Positions 1 through 7,513 of a stretch of 11,953 bases of DNA are shown one piece after another. The notes beneath the pieces were generated by a model. It saw nothing but the letters and a program-made list of their open reading frames with translations. It did not search any database and was not told the origin of the DNA. A program made the position numbers and the translations under genes. Positions within the stretch are counted from its first letter, which is position 1. Each line of letters opens with the position of its first letter. Origin of the DNA: an uncultured Flavobacteriales bacterium. Its GTDB lineage: Bacteria; Bacteroidota; Bacteroidia; Flavobacteriales_D; SKUL01. The DNA lies in the NCBI GenBank assembly GCA_937911795.1, contig CALDPJ010000010.1:1-11953 (forward strand), given 5' to 3'.

Positions 1-80
1 TTAAACCTTTTCCCCACCGGCTGCTTCGCAGCCTTGGGGTTTTTTATTTCTGCCCCGCTCGGGTAAACCCGGCGGGACAG
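1..80. repeat. Intergenic palindromic element, truncated copy A
   Basis: This stretch aligns without gaps to 183-258, at an offset of 182. Bases 12-52 are identical to 194-234 (41 nt). It holds a terminator-like hairpin (12-39), a T-run plus the word ATTTCTG, and a second hairpin (54-58/72-76 enclosing 60-63/68-71). After CAG at 78-80 the similarity stops, so the right arm seen in copy B is missing. Between 81 and 182 I see no gene, only two short hairpins at 150-178. The element is non-coding. Its wider copy number is unknown, and its left edge may lie outside the window. Confidence 0.7.
12..45 (+). terminator. Terminator-like hairpin in copy A
   Basis: CCCCA (12-16) pairs with TGGGG (35-39) and GGCTG (19-23) pairs with CAGCC (29-33), around a small CTTCG loop; TTTTTT follows at 40-45. 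This is the form of a plus-strand intrinsic terminator. The gene it would serve lies left of the window or no longer exists. Confidence 0.6.
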
Positions 81-193
81 GACTTCCAATTGAAATTTAA
101 TTTTAAAGTGGAAAAACCATCATTCTCACTCTCATTCCCGCTCTGTACAGGATTACCTTCGGTGATCCCCAAAAGGGGTGGCTTAAACTTATT

Positions 194-227
194 CCCCACC
201 GGCTGCTTCGCAGCCTTGGGGTTTTTT
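194..227 (+). terminator. Terminator-like hairpin, left end of copy B
   Basis: The stem-loop is identical to the one at 12-39 (CCCCA/TGGGG and GGCTG/CAGCC, here 194-221), followed by TTTTTT at 222-227. It is oriented for plus-strand transcription, but no plus-strand gene precedes it in the window. Confidence 0.6.
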
Positions 228-265
228 ATTTCTGACCCGCTCGAGTGACCTCGGCGGGCAGAAAT

Positions 266-296
266 AAAAAACCCCACCCGGCTACGCCGGATGGGG
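266..296 (-). terminator. Intrinsic terminator of tRNA-Ser
   Basis: On the minus strand, CCCCA and CCGGC pair with GCCGG and TGGGG (296 down to 272, TAC-type loop), and TTTTTT follows (271-266). It begins about 10 nt past the 3' end of the tRNA gene, as expected for a terminator of a monocistronic tRNA transcript. Confidence 0.85.
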
Positions 297-306
297 AAAA
301 AGTTTG

Positions 307-395
307 CGGAGGGAGGGGGATTCGAACCCCCGGTACCCATTTCTAAGTACGCATGTTTAGCAAACATGTGGTTTCAGCCACTCACCCATCCCTCC
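307..395 (-). tRNA. tRNA-Ser (anticodon GCU)
   Basis: Read on the minus strand, the acceptor stem GGAGGGA (395-389) pairs with TCCCTCC (314-308), with G as discriminator base (307). The anticodon stem CATGT/ACATG encloses the loop TTGCTAA, giving anticodon GCU (359-361), which reads serine codons AGC and AGU. The T arm is GGGGG-TTCGAAT-CCCCC. A long variable arm (class II) between the anticodon and T arms agrees with serine identity and with the 89-nt length. The 3' CCA is not encoded (CAAA follows) and must be added after transcription. The gene is transcribed away from the ABC-transporter operon and ends in the terminator at 266-296. Confidence 0.97.
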
Positions 396-457
396 GGAAT
401 CGTTTAGCTGAAAATTTTCGGTTTTTCCAGAGTTACTACCCTTTTAAAACCGGAGCG

Positions 458-488
458 CAAATGTATAAATTCAAATTACATTCTACAA
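458..488 (-). promoter_or_regulatory. Candidate promoter of tRNA-Ser
   Basis: On the minus strand TACATTTG (465-458) matches the Bacteroidota -7 consensus TAnnTTTG exactly. A TTG (488-486) lies 20 nt upstream, at the expected distance for the -33 element. Transcription would start near 452, leaving a leader of roughly 55 nt before the mature tRNA end. This is consensus matching only. Confidence 0.6.
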
Positions 489-512
489 CTTTTCAAACAG
501 AGGCAAATGCGC

Positions 513-542
513 TTTCAAGGCACCGGCTTTTTCCTATTTTTG
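513..542 (+). promoter_or_regulatory. Candidate promoter of the ABC-transporter operon
   Basis: TATTTTTG (535-542) matches TAnnTTTG exactly. A -33-like TTTC (513-516; consensus TTTG) sits 18 nt upstream. The start site would fall near 549, giving a leader of about 28 nt before the ATG at 577. The region is AT-rich, so a chance match is possible. Confidence 0.45.
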
Positions 543-576
543 CTGAGAACCGATCGATTCAAACCTTCCTTCAAAT

Positions 577-2313
577 ATGAACCATAGCCCCTTTCTAGCG
601 TCCCTTCTGTTGCTGTTGTCGTTTGCTTCCTGCAACGCTCCGGTGAAAAAAGAATTTTCGGGCGCGGTAAGAATCGGTATCACCAGCGAACCGGATGCGC
701 TGAACCCCGTCACCTACCGAACGGTCAATGCTCAGGTCATCAACAGCCTGCTCTTTCAAAAACTGATGGACGTGGATTTTAAAACGCTCGAACTGGTACC
801 GGTGTTGGCTGCGGCTCCACCAAAAATCGAATCGCAGGGTGACTCGCTGTTTATCCTGAGCTATAAAATACGCCCGGAAGCCACATGGGATGATGGAACC
901 GCCATCACCGCAGAGGATGTACTTTTCACCTTTAAAGTAGCGCTCCTGCCCGGCCTGGCCAACGAAGGCAAAAAGGGATATCTCAATGGCATTCGCGAAA
1001 TCACGACCAACCCGGAAGATCCAAAAAGCATCACCTTTCGGTGCACACCCGGAATGCGCATGGAATATTCAACCGGCGCCGAACTCGGAATTCTCCCGGC
1101 ACATCATTACGATCCGGAAGCTTTAATTAAAAATATATCCCTTAAACAACTCCTGCACGCTACACTCGACAGTACAGAAACCGGAAATATCACTCAGTGG
1201 GTAGAGCAATTCAACAGCCCGGCATTTCAAAGAAAACCTGAGGGCATCAAAGGCAGCGGTCCGTATCAGCTAAAATCCTGGGTGTCGGATCAGCGACTCG
1301 AACTGATTCGAAAAACCGAATACTGGGCAGATGACGTAAAATCCGGGCCGGAATATTTCAATTGCTTTCCGGAGCAAATCACCTATTTCATACTTTCGGA
1401 GCCCGCAGCCGTTATCAGCGCCGCACGCAATGGTCAGATCGACAGCGGACCAATACTGCGTTCTGGCGATTACGCCACCTTACTTTCCGACAGTGCTTTC
1501 GTCAATAAATTTCAAGTGCTGCTCGCACCCGAACTCAGCACCAACGTGATACTTATCAATTCCTGTCTCCCCGAACTTTCAACGGTAAAAACCAGAAAAG
1601 CACTGGCACACCTGTTCGATACCGATCAATACATTCAGACCGTTCAGAAATCAACCGGAAAAAGAATCACCGGTCCGTTGCATCCCGCAAAAGCCGAATA
1701 TGCCGCTCAAAAAACCTATGCATATAATATAGAACAGGCTAAAAATCTACTATCGGAAGATGGCTGGACAGACAGCAACAACGATGGGATTCTCGACAAG
1801 CTGGTGGATGGTCGGCGGGTAGATCTTGAGCTGGAATACAAATACAACACCGGCAATGAAGGTCGCAAAAACGCGGGTTTGATGTTTAAGGAATGGGCAC
1901 GACCCGCGGGAGTGGAAATAAAACTCGTCAACGAAGAATGGCTGGTGTTCATCCAGAGCCTGATGTCGAAAGAATTTGAACTCGCGTTTTTCTCGTGGAC
2001 CGATGAACATGCACCCACAGATCCGGCTCCGGTATTTCATTCCGCATCCATCGACAACGGCTATAATTTCGGGTGCTTCAGCCATGCCCGCGCCGATTCA
2101 TTGATGGATGCTCTCGCCGTTACCGTAGATGTAGAAAACCGTATTGAAATCTGGCGCGAGCTTCAATACATTCTGCACGACGAAGTGGCCAGCATCTTTC
2201 TGTCCACCAACGATGCACGTTTTTTTGTGTCGAAAGATTTTAAAGCGGTAGAACCTTCGGCCCTGACGCCCGGATACTGGGCCGGCAGTTTTCAATTACA
2301 AGAACCCCACTAA
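577..2313 (+). CDS. Peptide/nickel ABC transporter substrate-binding lipoprotein (SBP family 5)
   Basis: This is the extracytoplasmic solute-binding protein of an Opp/Dpp-type importer (578 aa). A hydrophobic leader is followed by FASC, so Cys19 is the likely lipidated residue and the protein would be anchored to a membrane. The family-5 fold shows in the early stretch ITSEPDALNP (35-44), in the FxLxxxxxWxDGxxxTAEDVxFTF block around residues 92-119, and in the GSGPYxLxxW motif in the middle. The ligand cannot be told from sequence; oligopeptides or dipeptides are most usual. The ATG at 577 has no Shine-Dalgarno, as is normal for the phylum, and is the first Met that gives a signal sequence. 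The stop overlaps the next start (TAATG), so the permeases are translationally coupled. The protein is somewhat longer than typical DppA (about 535 aa). Confidence 0.92.
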   Translation: MNHSPFLASLLLLLSFASCNAPVKKEFSGAVRIGITSEPDALNPVTYRTVNAQVINSLLFQKLMDVDFKTLELVPVLAAAPPKIESQGDSLFILSYKIRPEATWDDGTAITAEDVLFTFKVALLPGLANEGKKGYLNGIREITTNPEDPKSITFRCTPGMRMEYSTGAELGILPAHHYDPEALIKNISLKQLLHATLDSTETGNITQWVEQFNSPAFQRKPEGIKGSGPYQLKSWVSDQRLELIRKTEYWADDVKSGPEYFNCFPEQITYFILSEPAAVISAARNGQIDSGPILRSGDYATLLSDSAFVNKFQVLLAPELSTNVILINSCLPELSTVKTRKALAHLFDTDQYIQTVQKSTGKRITGPLHPAKAEYAAQKTYAYNIEQAKNLLSEDGWTDSNNDGILDKLVDGRRVDLELEYKYNTGNEGRKNAGLMFKEWARPAGVEIKLVNEEWLVFIQSLMSKEFELAFFSWTDEHAPTDPAPVFHSASIDNGYNFGCFSHARADSLMDALAVTVDVENRIEIWRELQYILHDEVASIFLSTNDARFFVSKDFKAVEPSALTPGYWAGSFQLQEPH

Positions 2314-3719
2314 TGTGGTCGGGAGCGCTTAGAAAAATCCTTTTGTGGATCCCGGCGATTTTTGTGCTTTGCCTGGTGAGCTTCCTGATGCTACAATTTA
2401 TTCCCGGTGATCCGGTACTTGCGCGACTGCAGGAATCGGGCGTATATGTGCGTACTACTGAATCGGTTTACGAGTCGGAACAATACCGCACCATGCGGCA
2501 AGAACTGGGTCTGGACCTACCGGTTTTTTACTGGACATTCCATCCTGCAACCATTCCGGATTCACTGCGACAAATCCCGCAACCGCAACACCGGGAAATT
2601 TTGAAAAAATGGTGCATCAAAACCGGAAAACCCGAATTGATTCTCGATTGGTACCGGCTGAACAAAGAGATTCTGACGGATTTGCGCAAAGCACACCGAA
2701 AGGAAGAACATTCCGCCCTGCTTGCGCTGCTACACAATCCGGATTCAGACCAACAAACCACCATTTACCGATGGCTGGCGAATGAACTCGCTGTATCGCC
2801 TATCGGTCCGAAAGTAATACGGGCGGCTGCGGTACACCAGATAATAATGACAACACCGCGGAGCATCAACAGCTATTTACCGGTTTTAAAATGGAATGGG
2901 CACAAAAATCAGTTTCACCGGTGGATCTGGGGATTCGGAAATACTTCGGGTGTTTTGCGCGGAGATTTTGGATTTTCAACCCGCGATGGACAACCCGTTT
3001 CAGCGAAAATTTGGCCGGCCTTTAAAACTACGCTTGCACTTGCGCTCACCTCAATTGTGCTGATGTATCTGATCGCCGTTCCCTTGGGATTGCGACTTGC
3101 GCGGATGAAGAACACCACTTCCTTTAAAATATGGATTCGGATCATTTTCGGATTGTATGCCATGCCAAGCTTCTGGCTGGGCGTGTTGTTGCTGACTTTT
3201 CTGACCAATCCCAAATTTTTAAACTGGTTTCCGGCGGCATACAGCCTGATGGACATTCAACAGGAATCTTCCTGGATTGAAAAAACGGCACTGATTGCGG
3301 GGCATCTTATTCTTCCGGTTACCGCGTGGTCAATCGGCGGAGCAGCATTTTTGTCCATTCAAACCCTCAAGCAGGCGAAACATCTACAACGTCAGCCTTT
3401 TGTTATGGCGGCCCGCGCAAAAGGTTTAAGTGAACGGGCTGTGAGTAAAAATCACCTGTTTAAAAATGCGCTCGTTCCGGCGGTGAGTATGATCGGCAGC
3501 ATTATGCCGGCCGCGCTTTCGGGTGCCATAGCCATTGAACTAATATTTTCAATCCCGGGTATGGGACAATTAATTTTCCACTCCTTTCACACCCGCGACT
3601 ATCCGGTTGTAATGGCCATTCTGATTCTGGTCGGAACAGTCGCAATCATTGGCTCGGCATTGTCCGATCTGATCCTGCACCGCATCGATCCACGCATTCG
3701 AAAAAGTCAGCCGGAATGA
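2313..3719 (+). CDS. ABC transporter permease, DppB/OppB type, with large insertion
   Basis: This is an inner-membrane permease of the same importer (468 aa; usual DppB is 310-340). The first membrane segment (about 9-30) ends in FIPGDPV, the classical DppB signature. The family block LRGDFGFS comes only at 215-222. Between them lies an insert of about 130 residues (about 73-205), polar and helix-rich, expected in the periplasm because it sits directly after the first membrane segment. Further membrane segments follow, and the cytoplasmic EAA loop that contacts the ATPase is at about 366-390 (AARAKGLSE, then LVPA). The C terminus ends IDPRIRKS, as in the family. The start shares one base with the previous stop, and the end overlaps the next gene by 4 nt. 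The family assignment is firm; the role of the insert is unknown. Confidence 0.93.
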   Translation: MWSGALRKILLWIPAIFVLCLVSFLMLQFIPGDPVLARLQESGVYVRTTESVYESEQYRTMRQELGLDLPVFYWTFHPATIPDSLRQIPQPQHREILKKWCIKTGKPELILDWYRLNKEILTDLRKAHRKEEHSALLALLHNPDSDQQTTIYRWLANELAVSPIGPKVIRAAAVHQIIMTTPRSINSYLPVLKWNGHKNQFHRWIWGFGNTSGVLRGDFGFSTRDGQPVSAKIWPAFKTTLALALTSIVLMYLIAVPLGLRLARMKNTTSFKIWIRIIFGLYAMPSFWLGVLLLTFLTNPKFLNWFPAAYSLMDIQQESSWIEKTALIAGHLILPVTAWSIGGAAFLSIQTLKQAKHLQRQPFVMAARAKGLSERAVSKNHLFKNALVPAVSMIGSIMPAALSGAIAIELIFSIPGMGQLIFHSFHTRDYPVVMAILILVGTVAIIGSALSDLILHRIDPRIRKSQPE

Positions 3720-4897
3720 AGAGATTTTTGCGCATACCGAAGATTCCACTGACTCCGCTCTTTCCGTTGATGCTATTGTTTGCCATCGCTTTGCTGGCTC
3801 CTATTTTGAGCAACAATAAGCCCATTGCTGCCTGGGATCAGGAATCGGGTTTGAGATTCCCGGCCCTGGATGATCGATCACCCGAAACATACACCAGCGG
3901 TACGAAATGGACTTTTGCCATACACCCTCCCATTCCCTGGTCCCCTTCGGATATCGATTTTCAGAATGCCGGTCAACCGCCGCTTTCAACAAATACTTCC
4001 CAGCCCTGGTATTTTACGCACTGGCTGGGGACGGATGAAATTGGCAGAGATGTTCTCGCCCATTTGATTTATGGCTGTCGCAGTTCAGTGTTGATTGCCC
4101 TCGGCGCCATGGCCATTGCGCTGGTCATTGGCCTTCTGCTCGGCGCCATAGGCGGTTACTGGCACGGCATGAATATCCGGTGGCCGCTACTGTTCTTATT
4201 ATTTACTGGCTTGTCCTTTCTATTATTGATCAATGCCGTGCATATATTAAATGTACAATTCAGAGGTTCCTGGTCGGTTTTACTTTCGGTGATCGTTGGA
4301 TTAATGCTGATGGGAATTCTGAAGTTGGCACACCATTTAATCACCCGGAAATTAAATTTTCGCTTCCTCCGCTTTTCAGCCTTTCGCTTTTCTCCCGATT
4401 CCGCAGTACTCGGATTGATTAATTTTTTCACGGCCATTCCAGCCTACTTTGCCCTGTTGGCGATGCTCGCGCTGTGGCCGGAACCTTCGGCTTTCAGTTT
4501 GTCAGCGATTCTTGGGTTGTTGATGTGGCCGGATCTCGCAAGACTGACCCGCAGTTCGGTGATTCGTCTGAAAAACACCGGACTTGCTGAATCTGCAGAA
4601 AGTCTGGGCTATTCACCCGGCAGAATTATGTTTGTGCATTTGCTGCCCAACGCGCTGCAACCTGCACTGGCCGCACTGAGTTTCGGAATCGGCGGAGCCA
4701 TCATGGCAGAATCGTTTCTGTCGTTCGTGGGAATTGCTCCCGCTGAGCTCGTATCCTGGGGTACTTTGCTCGCCAAAACCCGGTCTTATCCGGATATGTG
4801 GTGGCTGTCGGTTTTTCCGGGACTGGCCATTCTCATCGCAATTCTCTCGTTTTACCGCCTTGCAAATCAGCTGGAAAAAATGAACATCAAACTTTGA
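3716..4897 (+). CDS. ABC transporter permease, DppC/OppC type, with inserted membrane segments
   Basis: This is the second permease subunit (393 aa; usual DppC is about 280-310). An N-terminal membrane segment (about 13-31) leads to a longer than usual external loop. The family motif HWLGTDEIGRDVLAHLIYG follows at 102-120. The EAA loop is at about 291-312 (AESLGYS, then LLPNAL), and the closing AESFLSFVG and SWGTLL motifs are present. After GGYWHG (146-151) the expected continuation is interrupted by about 75 residues containing two strongly hydrophobic stretches (about 156-176 and 186-206). The fold then resumes at INFFTAIPAYFALL (235-248). ATGA overlaps the DppB stop. No ATPase gene follows; thrS comes next, without an obvious terminator between them. 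Confidence 0.92.
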   Translation: MKRFLRIPKIPLTPLFPLMLLFAIALLAPILSNNKPIAAWDQESGLRFPALDDRSPETYTSGTKWTFAIHPPIPWSPSDIDFQNAGQPPLSTNTSQPWYFTHWLGTDEIGRDVLAHLIYGCRSSVLIALGAMAIALVIGLLLGAIGGYWHGMNIRWPLLFLLFTGLSFLLLINAVHILNVQFRGSWSVLLSVIVGLMLMGILKLAHHLITRKLNFRFLRFSAFRFSPDSAVLGLINFFTAIPAYFALLAMLALWPEPSAFSLSAILGLLMWPDLARLTRSSVIRLKNTGLAESAESLGYSPGRIMFVHLLPNALQPALAALSFGIGGAIMAESFLSFVGIAPAELVSWGTLLAKTRSYPDMWWLSVFPGLAILIAILSFYRLANQLEKMNIKL

Positions 4898-4953
4898 ATC
4901 ACCGGAGAAATAACAAGCGGTCAAATCTGCCGGCAAATCATTCCTGCATTTCA

Positions 4954-4961
4954 TACCTTTG
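4954..4961 (+). promoter_or_regulatory. Candidate -7 element upstream of thrS
   Basis: TACCTTTG matches TAnnTTTG exactly and lies 21 nt before the ATG at 4983, giving a predicted leader of about 15 nt. No good -33 TTTG is visible at the normal distance. The box covers an in-frame TTG at 4959 and so argues against that codon as the thrS start. Confidence 0.45.
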
Positions 4962-4982
4962 CCGCTTCAAAATCAATCAAAC

Positions 4983-6917
4983 ATGATCAGGATTACCCTT
5001 CCGGACGGCACCGTCAAAGAGTTTGAATCAGGAGCAAGTGCAATGGATGTTGCGCTCAGCATCAGCGAGGGGCTTGCCCGAAATGTTCTCGCGGCAGAGA
5101 TCAACGGAGAAGTTTGGGACGCTACCCGCCCCATCACTACGGACAGCACGTTGAAGTTACTGACCTGGAAAGATGACAATGGTAAAATGACCATGTGGCA
5201 CTCCTCTGCTCACCTGATGGCCGAGGCAATTGAATCGCTGTATCCGGGCGTAAAACTGGCGATCGGACCGCCCATTGAAAATGGATTTTATTACGATATC
5301 GATCTTGGCGAGCACAGCATTTCGGAGCACGATCTGGGGAAGATTGAGAATAAGATGAAAGAACTGGCCCGTGAAAAAAACGAATATAAACGGCAGGAGA
5401 TTTCCAAAGACGACGCGATTGCCTATTATAAAGACAAAGCCGATCCGTACAAACTTGAGTTACTAGAGAACCTGCCCGACGGGGAAATCACTTTTTATAC
5501 ACAAGGAAATTTCACCGACTTGTGCCGCGGACCACACATCCCGCACACGGGATTCATCAAAGCCGTTAAATTGCTGAACATCGCAGGAGCATACTGGCGC
5601 GGAGACGAAAAAAACAAGCAACTCACGCGCATCTACGGCATCACTTTTCCCAAGCAACAGGAACTGACAGAATACCTCGAGATGCTGGAGGAAGCCAAAA
5701 AGCGCGATCACCGGAAACTCGGGAAGGAACTCGAACTGTTTACTTTTTCTCAGAAAGTAGGACAAGGTTTACCGCTGTGGTTGCCGCGTGGTGCCGCACT
5801 TCGCGAACGGCTGGAGAATTTCCTGAAAAAAGCGCAGAAAAAAGGTGGCTACGAACAGGTGATGACGCCGCACATCGGTCATAAAAACCTGTACGAAACG
5901 TCTGGTCATTACGCCAAATACGGAGCAGATTCTTTTCAGCCGATCAATACCCCTGTTGACGGTGAAGAATTTTTGCTGAAACCCATGAACTGCCCGCACC
6001 ACTGCGAAATTTATAACGCACGTCCGCGCTCGTACAAAGAGCTGCCGATTCGTTTTGCTGAATTCGGAACCGTATACCGTTACGAACAAAGCGGAGAACT
6101 TCATGGATTAACGCGTGTGCGGGGTTTCACACAGGATGATGCTCACATTTTCTGCACGCCCGATCAGTTGAAGAAAGAATTTCAGGATGTGATCGACCTC
6201 GTGCTTTACATTTTCAAAACCCTTAGTTTCAATGATTTCACAGCGCAAATTTCTTTGCGCGATCCGGATAAACCCGAGAAATACATCGGCAGCGACGAAA
6301 ACTGGGAAAAAGCCGAAAGTGCGATTATCGAAGCTACCGCCGAAAAAGATTTACAAACCGTAATTGAATACGGCGAAGCTGCATTTTACGGACCCAAGCT
6401 CGACTTCATGGTGAAAGACGCGCTGGGCAGAAAATGGCAGTTGGGAACCATTCAGGTAGACTACAATCTGCCGGAACGGTTTGAACTGGAATACATTGGA
6501 GCAGACAACCAGAAACATCGTCCGGTGATGATACACCGCGCGCCGTTTGGTTCGATGGAACGGTTTGTGGCTGTGTTGCTTGAGCACTGCGCCGGAAATC
6601 TTCCATTATGGCTTTCTTCAGAGCAGGTAAGAGTGCTCCCGATCAGTGAAAAATACCATTCTTACGCTGAGCAGATTTTGAATTCGCTAAATAATTCCGA
6701 TATTCGCGGCTCAATTGACCATCGGGCTGAAAAAGTGGGACGTAAAATCCGCGACGCGGAAATTGAAAAAGTCCCGTTTATGCTGATAGTCGGTGAGAAT
6801 GAAGAAGCGCAAAATCAGGTTTCAGTACGAAAAAAAGGTGAAGGAGATCTGGGGATGAAAAGCCTGTCCTCCTTCATTGAGATACTGAATGATGAGGTTT
6901 CAAAAGAATTATTGTAG
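4983..6917 (+). CDS. thrS: Threonine--tRNA ligase
   Basis: A cytoplasmic class II synthetase that charges tRNA-Thr with threonine (644 aa, full length). Domains in order: TGS (about 1-62, MIRITLPDGT); editing domain with HSSAH (73-77) and CRGPH (181-185), which remove mis-charged serine; catalytic core with motif 2 in the FRYE-like FGTVYRYE (361-368) and motif 3 GSMERF (523-528); and the anticodon-binding domain (about 545-644). Zinc ligands are Cys336 (MNCPHH), His387 (DDAHIF) and His518 (IHRAP), equivalent to E. coli C334/H385/H511. The ATG at 4983 fits the family N terminus; an in-frame TTG at 4959 adds eight unusual residues and overlaps the candidate -7 box. It is first gene of the thrS-infC-rpmI-rplT cluster. 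Confidence 0.98.
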   Translation: MIRITLPDGTVKEFESGASAMDVALSISEGLARNVLAAEINGEVWDATRPITTDSTLKLLTWKDDNGKMTMWHSSAHLMAEAIESLYPGVKLAIGPPIENGFYYDIDLGEHSISEHDLGKIENKMKELAREKNEYKRQEISKDDAIAYYKDKADPYKLELLENLPDGEITFYTQGNFTDLCRGPHIPHTGFIKAVKLLNIAGAYWRGDEKNKQLTRIYGITFPKQQELTEYLEMLEEAKKRDHRKLGKELELFTFSQKVGQGLPLWLPRGAALRERLENFLKKAQKKGGYEQVMTPHIGHKNLYETSGHYAKYGADSFQPINTPVDGEEFLLKPMNCPHHCEIYNARPRSYKELPIRFAEFGTVYRYEQSGELHGLTRVRGFTQDDAHIFCTPDQLKKEFQDVIDLVLYIFKTLSFNDFTAQISLRDPDKPEKYIGSDENWEKAESAIIEATAEKDLQTVIEYGEAAFYGPKLDFMVKDALGRKWQLGTIQVDYNLPERFELEYIGADNQKHRPVMIHRAPFGSMERFVAVLLEHCAGNLPLWLSSEQVRVLPISEKYHSYAEQILNSLNNSDIRGSIDHRAEKVGRKIRDAEIEKVPFMLIVGENEEAQNQVSVRKKGEGDLGMKSLSSFIEILNDEVSKELL

Positions 6918-6937
6918 AACATCAAAAATTATAAGTT

Positions 6938-7486
6938 ATAGCCAGAAAATTTCAAGGCCGCGGACGGGTTGTTAAAACAAACCCACACAGAATTAATCGA
7001 GAAATTACCGCTCGCGAAGTACGGCTTGTGACCGAAGGTGAAGGTGCTGAAATACTTCCGATTGCTACGGCATTGGAACGCGCCGAAGAAGCAGAGCTGG
7101 ATTTGGTTGAGATTTCACCCAAAGCAGATCCGCCGGTTTGCAGGATTATCGATTACAAGAAATTTCTGTACAACCAGAAAAAGAAAGAGAAGGAAATCAA
7201 AAGCAAGCAGTCGAAAGTGGTGGTTAAGGAAGTTCGCTTCGGCCCCAACACCGACGACCATGATTTTGAGTTCAAACTCAATCACGCGAAGAAATTTTTG
7301 GAAGAAGGGTCTAAATTAAAAGCCTTCGTTTTCTTTAAAGGAAGAACGATTGTTTTTAAAGAGCGTGGAGAAATATTATTGTTGCGGTTTGCGCAGGAAC
7401 TCGAGGAATACGGAATTGTAGAACAAATGCCGAAACTTGAAGGAAAACGTATGATCATGATGATTTCTCCGAAGAAAAAGAAGTAG
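6938..7486 (+). CDS. infC: Translation initiation factor IF-3, probable AUA start
   Basis: IF3 binds the 30S subunit, blocks premature 50S joining and proofreads start codons. The N domain contains PHRINREI and AREVRLV, then LDLVEISP and PPVCRIIDYKKFLY. The C domain runs from VVVKEVRFGP through HDFEFKLNHAKKFLEEG to MPKLEGKRMIMMISPKKKK. Starting at the first conventional start (GTG 7028) would remove about 30 residues, including HRINREI, which is conserved in IF3. The reading frame is open back to a TAA at 6932-6934 and contains no ATG, GTG or TTG before 7028. The codon at 6938 is ATA, followed by ARKFQGRGR, and gives 182 aa, normal for the family. infC of E. coli starts at AUU and represses itself through it, so an AUA start is plausible. 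It lies 20 nt after thrS. Confidence 0.93.
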   Translation: MARKFQGRGRVVKTNPHRINREITAREVRLVTEGEGAEILPIATALERAEEAELDLVEISPKADPPVCRIIDYKKFLYNQKKKEKEIKSKQSKVVVKEVRFGPNTDDHDFEFKLNHAKKFLEEGSKLKAFVFFKGRTIVFKERGEILLLRFAQELEEYGIVEQMPKLEGKRMIMMISPKKKK

Positions 7487-7513
7487 TAGAAACCGATATA
7501 ATAACAACAGGAG

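Larger units (their letters stand above)
183..306. repeat. Intergenic palindromic element, full copy B
   Basis: The core is a long inverted repeat. GGGGTTTTTTATTTCTG (218-234) is perfectly complementary to CAGAAATAAAAAACCCC (259-275). Inside it CCCGC (236-240) pairs with GCGGG (254-258) and CGAG (242-245) with CTCG (250-253), giving about 26 bp with only single unpaired bases. Each end carries its own terminator hairpin (194-221 and 272-296) pointing inward. The right end abuts the tRNA-Ser gene and serves as its terminator. It may be a bidirectional terminator or a REP/MITE-like element; no transposase is nearby. Confidence 0.75.

Noticed and set aside
150..178. Two small hairpins (GGATTACC/GGTGATCC and CCCC-AAAA-GGGG) between the repeat copies
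   Set aside because: They overlap each other, have no T-run and no neighbouring gene; no function can be supported.
44..367. Minus-strand 107-residue open frame across the tRNA and repeat element
   Set aside because: Its N-terminal part is the translated tRNA-Ser and the rest is the palindromic repeat; there is no protein-family signal.
353..580. Plus-strand 75-residue open frame overlapping the tRNA and the operon promoter region
   Set aside because: It begins inside the tRNA anticodon arm, spans the candidate promoters and has no recognisable protein character.
4959..4982. TTG as thrS start, adding eight residues
   Set aside because: The homologous N terminus begins at the ATG 4983, and the TTG lies in a TAnnTTTG box.
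7028..7486. GTG 7028 as infC start
   Set aside because: It would delete the conserved HRINREI segment of the IF3 N domain; the open frame extends upstream to an ATA codon at the right distance from thrS.
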